Below the pieces are notes generated by a model. It did no database searches. It was not told the DNA's origin and saw only the letters and a list, made by a program, of their open reading frames with translations. Positions 36,021-42,665 of a stretch of 64,000 nt of DNA are shown piece after piece (position 1 is the first letter of the stretch; every line of letters starts with the position of its first letter). The position numbers and the translations under genes were made by a program. This DNA is from Hyphococcus flavus (lineage in GTDB: Bacteria > Pseudomonadota > Alphaproteobacteria > Caulobacterales > Parvularculaceae), in NCBI RefSeq assembly GCF_028748065.1, contig NZ_CP118166.1:1751501-1815500 (forward strand). Direction: 5' to 3'.

Positions 36021-36110
36021 ATGGGCGTTTTGGAATTCTTTTTGGTCGCCTTTATTGTCGTCAATTCAGGTCTCGGGATTTCGAGCCTGTTTTTGCGTCC
36101 GCGCGGCTAA
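36021..36110 (+). CDS. 29-residue single-span membrane peptide
   Basis: ATG at 36021 is preceded by an excellent GGGGAGAA ribosome-binding site 7 nt away. The product, MGVLEFFLVAFIVVNSGLGI followed by SSLFLRPRG, is one hydrophobic helix with a basic end. It resembles the size class of small inner-membrane proteins such as KdpF but no kdp genes are nearby. Its stop overlaps the stop of the convergent DUF423 gene by 4 nt. Too short for statistics, so the call rests on the binding site and the membrane-helix pattern. Confidence 0.55.
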   Translation: MGVLEFFLVAFIVVNSGLGISSLFLRPRG

Positions 36111-36460
36111 CGTTTCACGCCGTACCAGACGGTCATTGCCCAGCCAGCGAGAAACGTGGCGCCGCCAACAGGCGTGATAGCGCCTAGTATTGTTGGCCCG
36201 CCGAGCGCCATCGCATAAAGCGAGCCCTCGAATATCAAGCTGCCGACGATAAAAGCCCAGCCGGTAAACGCAAGCCGCGTGATTGCCGAGAGACCGATTG
36301 CAAGCGCGGCGACCGCATGGATGAGGCCGTAGAAAGTCGCCGTCTCCCACCATTGTTCCGCTTCGGCTGAAAGGCGTCCCTCAAGGCCGTGTGCGCCAAA
36401 TGCGCCAAGCGCAACTGCAAGAAATCCCACAATTCCGGCGGCGGCGATAAGGCGCGGCAT
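36107..36460 (-). CDS. DUF423 family membrane protein
   Basis: A 117-residue inner-membrane protein with four hydrophobic helices. Family marks are LGAFGAHGLEGRLS near residue 18, WWETATFYGLIHAVAALAIG, FIVGSLIFEGSLY and ITPVGGATFLAGWA. DUF423 (YgdD-like) proteins are widespread; the biochemical role is unknown. It is divergent from the S1/P1 nuclease gene. Confidence 0.93.
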   Translation of the reverse strand: MPRLIAAAGIVGFLAVALGAFGAHGLEGRLSAEAEQWWETATFYGLIHAVAALAIGLSAITRLAFTGWAFIVGSLIFEGSLYAMALGGPTILGAITPVGGATFLAGWAMTVWYGVKR

Positions 36461-36552
36461 GTTGTTTCCCCTGACCTCAAGAATTCTTCACCAGCATAGG
36501 CTATAATCGGTTTCAGATTTGCGCGGAACAGGGGCCGCGCGGGGAGGCCGTT

Positions 36553-37335
36553 ATGATTCGCATCGTTCTTTTTGTTTTGATGGCTCAACTTGCCGTTGCT
36601 CCGGCTTATGCGTGGGGCAAAATCGGACACCGCGTCACTGGCGCCATCGCGGTGCATTACCTGTCCGACAACGCCAAGGCAGCGATTGAGAGTATACTCG
36701 GTCCGGAAGGGCTGGCGGAGGGATCAACCTGGGCGGATTTCATGCGCGCCAGCCCCGAAGATTTCTGGCAAATGGAATCGAGCGCCTATCACTATGTGAC
36801 CATTCCGGCCGGCATGACATACGCGCAAGCAGGCGCGCCGCCGCAAGGCGACGCCATCACCGCCATCACAAAATTTACCCGGACGCTGAAGGACCCGGAT
36901 GCGAGCCGGGAAGACAAAGCGCTGGCCCTGCGGTTCATCGTTCACATCATAGGCGATCTTCATCAGCCGCTTCACGCCGGCAACGGAACTGATCGCGGCG
37001 GCAATGATTTCGAAGTCACCTATTTTGGTCGAGAGACAAACCTGCACGCTGTTTGGGATTCAGGCATGATCGATGGCGAACAACTATCCTATTCCGAAAT
37101 GACCGAATGGCTGGTGCAGAAGATCACGCCGGAAGAAGCCGCCGACTGGATGGATATCAATCCCGTCGTGTGGGCGGCGGAAAGCGCGGCGATCCGTGAT
37201 ACGATCTACCCGGCGGATCCCGAATTGCGGTACGGTTATGTTTTCAATCATATTGATACCGTCAAACTTCGGCTTTCTCAGGCGGGCGTGCGCATCGCCG
37301 CTTATTTGAACGTGGTTTTGGCGCAATCTTCCTGA
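36553..37335 (+). CDS. Secreted S1/P1-type nuclease
   Basis: A 260-residue exported zinc nuclease. The signal peptide ends AYA, leaving tryptophan as mature residue 1, a zinc ligand in this family. Other ligands are in GKIGHRV, STWADFM, SAYHYVTIP, FIVHIIGDLHQPLHAG and NLHAVWDSGM. Such enzymes cleave single-stranded nucleic acids and remove 3'-phosphates, typically for nutrient scavenging in the periplasm or outside the cell. An AGG-containing sequence (GGGGAGG) precedes the ATG. Two nested hairpins follow the gene. Confidence 0.93.
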   Translation: MIRIVLFVLMAQLAVAPAYAWGKIGHRVTGAIAVHYLSDNAKAAIESILGPEGLAEGSTWADFMRASPEDFWQMESSAYHYVTIPAGMTYAQAGAPPQGDAITAITKFTRTLKDPDASREDKALALRFIVHIIGDLHQPLHAGNGTDRGGNDFEVTYFGRETNLHAVWDSGMIDGEQLSYSEMTEWLVQKITPEEAADWMDINPVVWAAESAAIRDTIYPADPELRYGYVFNHIDTVKLRLSQAGVRIAAYLNVVLAQSS

Positions 37336-37394
37336 TCGTATTGACGGCGCCTTGACCCTGACGGCGGCGTTTGCGAAGTCTGATCGCATTCACG

Positions 37395-37461
37395 CGCCGG
37401 TTTGTCGCGCCCAGTTGGGCGCTACGACCTGAACCGGCGGCTCAGCGTTTATGAACGCTTT
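37395..37461. other. Nested and simple hairpins between nuclease and FKBP genes
   Basis: CGCCGGTT (37395-37402) pairs with AACCGGCG (37432-37439) and encloses GCGCCCA/TGGGCGC. A second hairpin AGCGTT-TATG-AACGCT (37444-37459) is followed by TT. Together they may end the nuclease transcript or shape the FKBP leader. Confidence 0.5.
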
Positions 37462-37511
37462 CATTGATCCGGGCGATGGACGCTGTCCCGGCGAAGAAAC
37501 AAGGAATTCTC

Positions 37512-37949
37512 ATGGCTCAAGCGAAGACAGGCGACACTGTCGTCATCAATTATACTGTGCGTACTGGCGATGGCCGTGTTGTCGGCGGGACCGAACAGGC
37601 CGGACCGCAAACGCTGACCCTTGGCAAGGCTGAAATTTTTCCTGCCATTGAACAGGCGCTTGAAGGCATGGAAGCAGGTGGTGAAAAGTCGGTGACCATC
37701 GCCAGCGCTGACGCCTTTGGTCCGCGCAAGGATGAAATGATCGTTGAGTTGCCGCGAGCGCAACTGCCCCAGGATCAAACGCCGCAACCGGGGATGACGC
37801 TATCCGCGAAACAACAGGACGGCTCGACCGTCAATCTCGTTATCACGGATGTCAGCGACGAGGTTGTGACGGCGGACGGCAACCATCCGCTCGCCGGTCA
37901 TGATCTTCATTTCGGCCTGACTCTGGTTGAGATCAAGGAAGCCGCATAG
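37512..37949 (+). CDS. SlyD-like FKBP peptidyl-prolyl isomerase
   Basis: A 145-residue cytoplasmic protein from ATG 37512, with AAGGA at 37501-37505. The FKBP half (GDTVVINYTVRTGDGRVVGGT, LGKAEIFPAIEQALEGMEAGG) is interrupted by an IF-type chaperone insert (ADAFGPRKDEMIVELPRAQL, DVSDEVVTADGNHPLAGHDL), and the final LHFGLTLVEIKEA completes the isomerase fold. This is the SlyD/FkpB layout without the metal-binding histidine tail of E. coli SlyD. Role: proline isomerisation and folding assistance. Confidence 0.92.
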   Translation: MAQAKTGDTVVINYTVRTGDGRVVGGTEQAGPQTLTLGKAEIFPAIEQALEGMEAGGEKSVTIASADAFGPRKDEMIVELPRAQLPQDQTPQPGMTLSAKQQDGSTVNLVITDVSDEVVTADGNHPLAGHDLHFGLTLVEIKEAA

Positions 37950-38090
37950 CGCGGCCATTTCTTTGCGCTGCGGCAAGCGTGTGAAATAGAATGGCAATTT
38001 TTGCTATTGGCGTTTGTAAAACCATAGTTTGCCTGCGGATGGCTCTTTGTGCGATGTTTTCGCTATTGAAATCATGGCAAGGGGTCACTC

Positions 38091-38525
38091 ATGAAAAAGA
38101 TACTATGTGTTGCCGCGGTCTCGCTGGCGGCTGTTAATGTTGCGTATGCTGAACACCACGAAGGCAAGAAAGAAAAAATGATGGCGCCGCCGGAGCTGAC
38201 CGGCGCATTTTCAAGCCCTGAGGGTTGGGTCGCGACCTTCATGCCGGCGGGGTATCTTGTCGTCGCTAATGACATGGGCGTGGCTGGCGTCATCGTGAAA
38301 TACGGCGCCAAGGACGGCATGATCTGGTTCAAGGATCTGACGCCGCCAAGCGCTGATGAGGAAGCGGCGCATTGCGCCATGACCAAAAAAGGCAAGTACA
38401 GCTACGCGGAAGATGACGGCGCTCTTTCCTTCACGCTTGTGGAAGATCCCTGTTCCGGCCGCGCCGAAGCTGTGGCGGCGGCGAGCCTGAGCCGGATGGA
38501 AATGCCGGAACCGGCGGCAGAATAG
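38091..38525 (+). CDS. Exported hypothetical protein
   Basis: A 144-residue protein with signal peptide MKKILCVAAVSLAAVNVAYA. The mature part has a charged start (EHHEGKKEKMM), a beta-rich middle (GWVATFMPAGYLVVANDMGV) and two cysteines (AAHCAMTKK, EDPCSGRAE) that may form a disulfide. No family recognised. It has its own strong terminator and appears monocistronic. Confidence 0.75.
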   Translation: MKKILCVAAVSLAAVNVAYAEHHEGKKEKMMAPPELTGAFSSPEGWVATFMPAGYLVVANDMGVAGVIVKYGAKDGMIWFKDLTPPSADEEAAHCAMTKKGKYSYAEDDGALSFTLVEDPCSGRAEAVAAASLSRMEMPEPAAE

Positions 38526-38548
38526 TTCGCGGCGAACTGAACGAAACG

Positions 38549-38579
38549 AAAGCCGGGCGGTCGACGCCCGGCTTTTTTA
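38549..38579 (+). terminator. Rho-independent terminator
   Basis: AGCCGGGCG and CGCCCGGCT form a perfect 9-bp stem around GTCGA, followed by six T; 24 nt past the preceding stop. Confidence 0.95.
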
Positions 38580-38652
38580 TTTGGGCTTAGGCGCATGCAC
38601 AAGAACGCGCATTCCCAATACACATTCGATGAAAGCGGCGTATAATGCGCTC

Positions 38653-39954
38653 ATGAACACGCAAGCCAAACGCAACTTTCTTTTCATTTCCACTGACGGC
38701 CTTCACGTTGATTGCGCCTGGCGCATTTTGCGCGAAGGCCACGAGGTACGGTATTGCACCGAAAACAAGAACGAAGCCGACATCGGCGACGGATTTGTGC
38801 CTAAGGTCGATGACTGGGCCGCGCATGTGGATTGGGCCGACGTCATCGTCTTTGACGATGTCCTGGGCCAGGGCGAAAAGGCGGCGGCTCTGCGCGCGAA
38901 GGGCAAGCGCGTCATCGGCGGCACGCCTTACACCGACAAGCTGGAAGATGACCGTTCCTTCGGCCAGGACGAGCTAAAAAAAGCGGGCGTCGGCGTTCTC
39001 CCCTATAAGGAGTTTGACGATTTCGATGCAGCAATAGCGCACGTAAAGGCGAACCCGCGCAAATATGTGATCAAGCCATCGGGCGAGGCGCAGAACATCA
39101 AGCGGCTGCTTTTTGTCGGCATGGAGGAGGATGGGTCAGATGTTGTACGCGTGCTGGAGGCGTATAAGCGCGTCTGGTCCGACACCATCAAGATTTTCCA
39201 GCTTCAGAACCGCGTCACCGGCGTTGAGGTGGCGGTGGGCGGCTTTTTCAACGGCCGCGAGTTCATGGAACCGATCAACATCAATTTCGAGCATAAGAAA
39301 TTGCTGCCCGGCAATGTCGGCCCGGCGACGGGCGAGATGGGAACGTCCATGTTCTGGACCGGCCCGAACAAGCTCTATCGTGAAACGCTCGCCAAAATGG
39401 CGCCGCGCCTCGCCGAGGAAGGCTATGTGGGCTATATCGACGTCAACTGCATCGTCAATGGACAGGGGATTTATCCGCTCGAATTCACCGCGCGGTTCGG
39501 CTATCCCACTATCCAGATTCAGTCCGACGGCCTCAATATTCCGCTGTCGGACTTTTTCTATCAGATGGCGGCGGGTGAAGAGCCGAGGTTCAAAGCCAAG
39601 AAAGGTTTTCAGGTCGGCGTGCGCCTTGTGGTGCCGCCCTATCCGTTCAAGGACAAGGAAACGTTTGAGAGCTTTTCAAAAAACGCAGCCATTATTTTTA
39701 AAAAACCGGCGACCGAGGGCGTTCATATTCACGACGTCAAGCGCGTCAATGACGAATGGCTGGTGACGGGCGGGGCGGGGCTTGCGCTCGTCGTGTCGGG
39801 TCATGGCGCCACCATGCGCGAGGCGCAAAAACAGGCATATGGCCGTATACAGAACATCCTCATCCCAAATATGTATTTCCGGGATGATATCGGCGACCGC
39901 TGGTATGAGGATTCAGACCGTCTCCACACCTGGGGTTATTTGCGGGAGAGTTGA
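38653..39954 (+). CDS. PurD-like ATP-grasp ligase
   Basis: About 433 residues from ATG 38653 (ATG 38629 is an alternative). The ATP-grasp core is related to phosphoribosylamine-glycine ligase: KYVIKPSGEAQNIK (nucleotide-binding lysine), GVEVAVGGFFNGREF, GNVGPATGEMGTS (PurD GPNTGGMG block) and YPLEFTARFGYPTIQIQ (PurD EFNVRFGDPE block). The N-terminus, NFLFISTDGLHVDCAWRILREGHEVRYC, is also PurD-like. However, motifs diverge enough that a different carboxylate-amine ligation is possible. No purine genes are nearby. Confidence 0.78.
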   Translation: MNTQAKRNFLFISTDGLHVDCAWRILREGHEVRYCTENKNEADIGDGFVPKVDDWAAHVDWADVIVFDDVLGQGEKAAALRAKGKRVIGGTPYTDKLEDDRSFGQDELKKAGVGVLPYKEFDDFDAAIAHVKANPRKYVIKPSGEAQNIKRLLFVGMEEDGSDVVRVLEAYKRVWSDTIKIFQLQNRVTGVEVAVGGFFNGREFMEPININFEHKKLLPGNVGPATGEMGTSMFWTGPNKLYRETLAKMAPRLAEEGYVGYIDVNCIVNGQGIYPLEFTARFGYPTIQIQSDGLNIPLSDFFYQMAAGEEPRFKAKKGFQVGVRLVVPPYPFKDKETFESFSKNAAIIFKKPATEGVHIHDVKRVNDEWLVTGGAGLALVVSGHGATMREAQKQAYGRIQNILIPNMYFRDDIGDRWYEDSDRLHTWGYLRES

Positions 39955-40100
39955 GCCCCGAGCGAGCCGTTTCACCCTATTTCGCCCCCTAGTGCGCCCT
40001 TCAATCATCCCGGTTCGGCCCGGCTTTAACCATATTTGCCCGGCAAACAGCCCTCAGTTGCGTATGGACGTTATTGATTTGGGCGAAATAGGGGCAATCC

Positions 40101-40520
40101 ATGATTCTCGTCGCAGCGGGGGCCGCCATCGTACTGGCGGAGGCGCAGACAAATGCGCCGTCAACTTACACATTCTTTGAGGAACGGCTGGAATATGCGG
40201 CGGCGCGAACGGCGCCGCGCATACTGAACGTGCTCGCCGAAGGGGCGGCGGCCGCCGCCATTTATCGGATGACGGACGATCCGGTGGAGTTCTACCCGGT
40301 TGAGGCTGATGCGCGCGGACGCGGCGGGGCGCGGTTTGCCGACCGGTTAAGCGTCAGGCGCGGCGGCATGCGTTTTCGCCTAACCGCGATTAAGTCCGGC
40401 GCCCGCAGCGGGGTGAACACGACGCCGAGTTATCGCCGTGAAGCGCGGAACATGGCGCGGGCCATGCCCGGCTACCCGCAGCCGGCGCGCATCGTCCTCG
40501 GTGTCAAAGTTTCCTATTAA
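40101..40520 (+). CDS. Hypothetical protein with N-terminal hydrophobic segment
   Basis: A 139-residue protein opening MILVAAGAAIVLAEAQTNAP, which may be a short signal peptide or anchor. The rest is Arg/Ala-rich with pairs of arginines (RGRGGARFADRLSVRRGGMRF). A GGGG sequence 6 nt before the ATG supports translation. No family recognised. It is convergent with the DUF1304 gene. Confidence 0.6.
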   Translation: MILVAAGAAIVLAEAQTNAPSTYTFFEERLEYAAARTAPRILNVLAEGAAAAAIYRMTDDPVEFYPVEADARGRGGARFADRLSVRRGGMRFRLTAIKSGARSGVNTTPSYRREARNMARAMPGYPQPARIVLGVKVSY

Positions 40521-40544
40521 ATCGGTATGCAGACGGATCGGCGG

Positions 40545-40934
40545 TTAAAGCTCGATCTTTGTTCCGCGGCGGGCCTTGCCCGCGAATAATGTGAGGGCAA
40601 GCGCGAGCGCGCCGGGGATCGCCTGCAAATAAAGGATGGTCGGTGACGCGGCGCTCCACGCGCCGTAAAGCCCGGCGATGACGACGCAGATGAGAAAGAA
40701 AATTTTGACGTCGCGTTTACCGGCGATGAGGCCCCATAAAAGTCCCGCAGCGATGAAGCCGTTATAAAGCCCCTGATTGGCGGCGAGGACGGATGTGAAC
40801 GCCGCTTCCTCCGCCGTGTATCCGGTGACGCTGCGCCCCGCTTCCGCCTCCCACAAAAACATTTCCAGCGCCAGGAAACCGCCGTGCAACGCAGCGACGA
40901 TGAATACGGCAATAGCGGCGAGGGTGCGGGTCAT
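40545..40934 (-). CDS. DUF1304 family membrane protein
   Basis: A 129-residue four-helix inner-membrane protein. HGGFLALEMFLWEAEAG near residue 17, LAANQGLYNGFIAAGLLWG and LYGAWSAASPTILYLQAIPG are DUF1304 signatures. Function unknown. Arrayed palindromes and the GIY-YIG gene lie upstream. Confidence 0.93.
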   Translation of the reverse strand: MTRTLAAIAVFIVAALHGGFLALEMFLWEAEAGRSVTGYTAEEAAFTSVLAANQGLYNGFIAAGLLWGLIAGKRDVKIFFLICVVIAGLYGAWSAASPTILYLQAIPGALALALTLFAGKARRGTKIEL

Positions 40935-41055
40935 GGGCGCGACTCTAGGTGATTTCGTGGGAATGGTAATGGATTCACTTCATCTATGAAACCATCCGCA
41001 ACCGTCATCCCGCGCGCTAAGGACACAATGACAATGTAAGACTGTGCACAAGATC

Positions 41056-41219
41056 ATCATCCGGCTCGTTCCGGCGAAAGCCGGAATCCAGCAAAGGGAT
41101 AAGGTCGGGCGAAGCCCGGCTTTTTCTTATCTCTGGGCCCCGGCTTTCGCCGGGGTGAGCGGAGAGAAACGGGCTAGTCAACTACCATCGTCATGCCGGG
41201 CTCGACCCGGCATCCACTG
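41056..41219. repeat. Cluster of dispersed palindromes, right of DUF1304 gene
   Basis: At least four hairpins: TTCCGG-CGAAAG-CCGGAA ending ATCCA (about 41069-41090), CGGGC-GAA-GCCCGG plus T-run (about 41106-41125), CCCCGGC-TTTC-GCCGGGG (41139-41156) and CGTCATGCCGGG-CTCGA-CCCGGCATCCA (41189-41217). Cores follow the pattern CGTCAT-stem-ATCCA known from many alphaproteobacterial genomes. Confidence 0.8.
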
Positions 41220-41223
41220 AAAA

Positions 41224-41514
41224 TCACTGGTTAATCGTATCGTACAGGTCTTCCCATTCCGGGTTTTCACGCTCGATCAGGTCGATCTTCCATGAGCGCT
41301 TCCAGTTTTTCAGCCGCTTCTCCTCCGCGATAGCGTCTTCGATACGGTCGAAATGCTGCATGTAAACGAGGCGATCGACACCATACTTTGCCGTAAATCC
41401 GGGTACGGCCTTTTGCTTGTGCGCCCATACGCGCTCAGCGATATCGGCTGTGACGCCGATGTAAATCGTGCCGTTCTTTTTCGAGGTCAGAATGTACACC
41501 CATCCGCCTTTCAT
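41224..41514 (-). CDS. GIY-YIG family nuclease (UPF0213-like)
   Basis: A 96-residue single GIY-YIG domain. VYILTSKKNGTIYIGVTADI carries the GIY/YIG strands, with the catalytic arginine in ERVWAHKQ and the glutamate in AIAEEKRLKNWKRSWK. The solitary domain is of the UvrC/UPF0213 kind; its cellular target is unknown. The gene is enclosed on both sides by clustered palindromes, which may be a substrate or by-product. Confidence 0.93.
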   Translation of the reverse strand: MKGGWVYILTSKKNGTIYIGVTADIAERVWAHKQKAVPGFTAKYGVDRLVYMQHFDRIEDAIAEEKRLKNWKRSWKIDLIERENPEWEDLYDTINQ

Positions 41515-41566
41515 GGGGGGAGAGTATGCGCAAACTTTTCGCGCGTCATCCCAGACCTGCCGTATT

Positions 41567-41715
41567 CGTCATCCCGGACTCGATCCGGGATCCATTCCTC
41601 TGCATGTTTGAAGAGTGGATTGCGGCTCGGAGGCCGCAATGACGGCTTGGTGATATCGCACAAACCAACCGCCACCGTCATTCCGGCGAAAGCCGGAATC
41701 CATGTGACGATCACG
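41567..41715. repeat. Cluster of dispersed palindromes, upstream of GIY-YIG gene
   Basis: Three hairpin units: CGTCATCCCGGA-CTCGA-TCCGGGATCCA (about 41567-41593), TGGATTGCGGC-TCGGA-GGCCGCAATGACG (about 41616-41644) and CGTCATTCCGG-CGAAAG-CCGGAATCCA (41677-41702). The middle unit is inverted relative to the others. Confidence 0.8.
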
Positions 41716-41748
41716 CTGTAACACTCAAGTTATTAAAGTTCTCAATTT

Positions 41749-42624
41749 TTAACCTGCTCCAGTAAAATAGTTTAAGACTAACCCTGCAGCTAGTGAAACT
41801 AAAAATCCTGCGCCTATTACACCAAAAATAGTTTTTAATATTGTGACACGTCGATCAAAGCGCCTTATTCCATCGCCGATATAAAATGTGTAGGGGTTTG
41901 ATAAGAATCTTATTGAAGGCGACAGCGCAAGCAGAAAGATTGGAATAGCTGCGAAAAATAGAATCCAATTAGGGTTGTAAAGTTCTGCTTTAATCCTTTC
42001 ATATGCGATAAATGCTTCTATTGTAGTTAATTCGGCAATACGACTTAAATTTTCAAGCTGCTGAATTGCTTCCTGATTATTTTTTGAGACACTCGCCATA
42101 ATAACAAGTACGGGAATCAAAAGCGCTGCAGTTGCAATTGTAACCGCAGATATCATCGCTCGAATGCCGGAAAATTTGTAGAAGCTGAACCGTTTTATGG
42201 AGCTTAGTCTATCATCCACGTCACCTAGTGTTGTTAAGGCCCAATCTCTGTTCGGGGAATCAATTTCAACGAGGATTGAGTTTGCAAAAAACGGATCATT
42301 TTTAATGTCTCGGAAAATTATGGTAATTGTACTTTCTTTTTCATCGACATTTATAATTCCCTGAAACCCAACAGACGTTATTTGACGTAAGCCGTGATGT
42401 TCTAAATCCGCAAAGTCGTCAATCTGATCGATATGGGTGACGGTGCCGTCTTTTAGTTCAAGATGTATAGAGTTAGAATATTTAGAGTTTAGGCGTTCTA
42501 AGGCGTCTTTGATTAAAAGGTGAACTTGGCGCGCCGCTTTTTCATCCAAGAAAAACCCGTCTCGAGAAGAGCTTCTTGCTGTTGTTGTTTCAGTTTGTTC
42601 TTTTCGATATAAGTTTAGAGCCAC
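41749..42624 (-). CDS. AT-rich orphan membrane protein
   Basis: A 291-residue protein with a long cytoplasmic N-terminal part (about 1-150, mixed alpha/beta, e.g. STITIIFRDIKNDPFFANSILVE broken into short strands), a hydrophobic segment at about 158-178, a helical linker (NNQEAIQQLENLSRIAELTTIEAFI) and two more membrane segments (about 218-236, 263-285). No family recognised. Base composition is far more AT-rich than both flanks, and it lies next to the palindrome clusters, so recent horizontal acquisition is likely. Function unknown. Confidence 0.75.
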   Translation of the reverse strand: MALNLYRKEQTETTTARSSSRDGFFLDEKAARQVHLLIKDALERLNSKYSNSIHLELKDGTVTHIDQIDDFADLEHHGLRQITSVGFQGIINVDEKESTITIIFRDIKNDPFFANSILVEIDSPNRDWALTTLGDVDDRLSSIKRFSFYKFSGIRAMISAVTIATAALLIPVLVIMASVSKNNQEAIQQLENLSRIAELTTIEAFIAYERIKAELYNPNWILFFAAIPIFLLALSPSIRFLSNPYTFYIGDGIRRFDRRVTILKTIFGVIGAGFLVSLAAGLVLNYFTGAG

Positions 42625-42665
42625 GGTCTACTCAATGAGCGTGAATGATTATTAGGATTTAACAC

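Noticed and set aside
41056-41715. Palindrome clusters considered as a CRISPR array
   Set aside because: Units differ in sequence, spacing and orientation and there are no cas genes.
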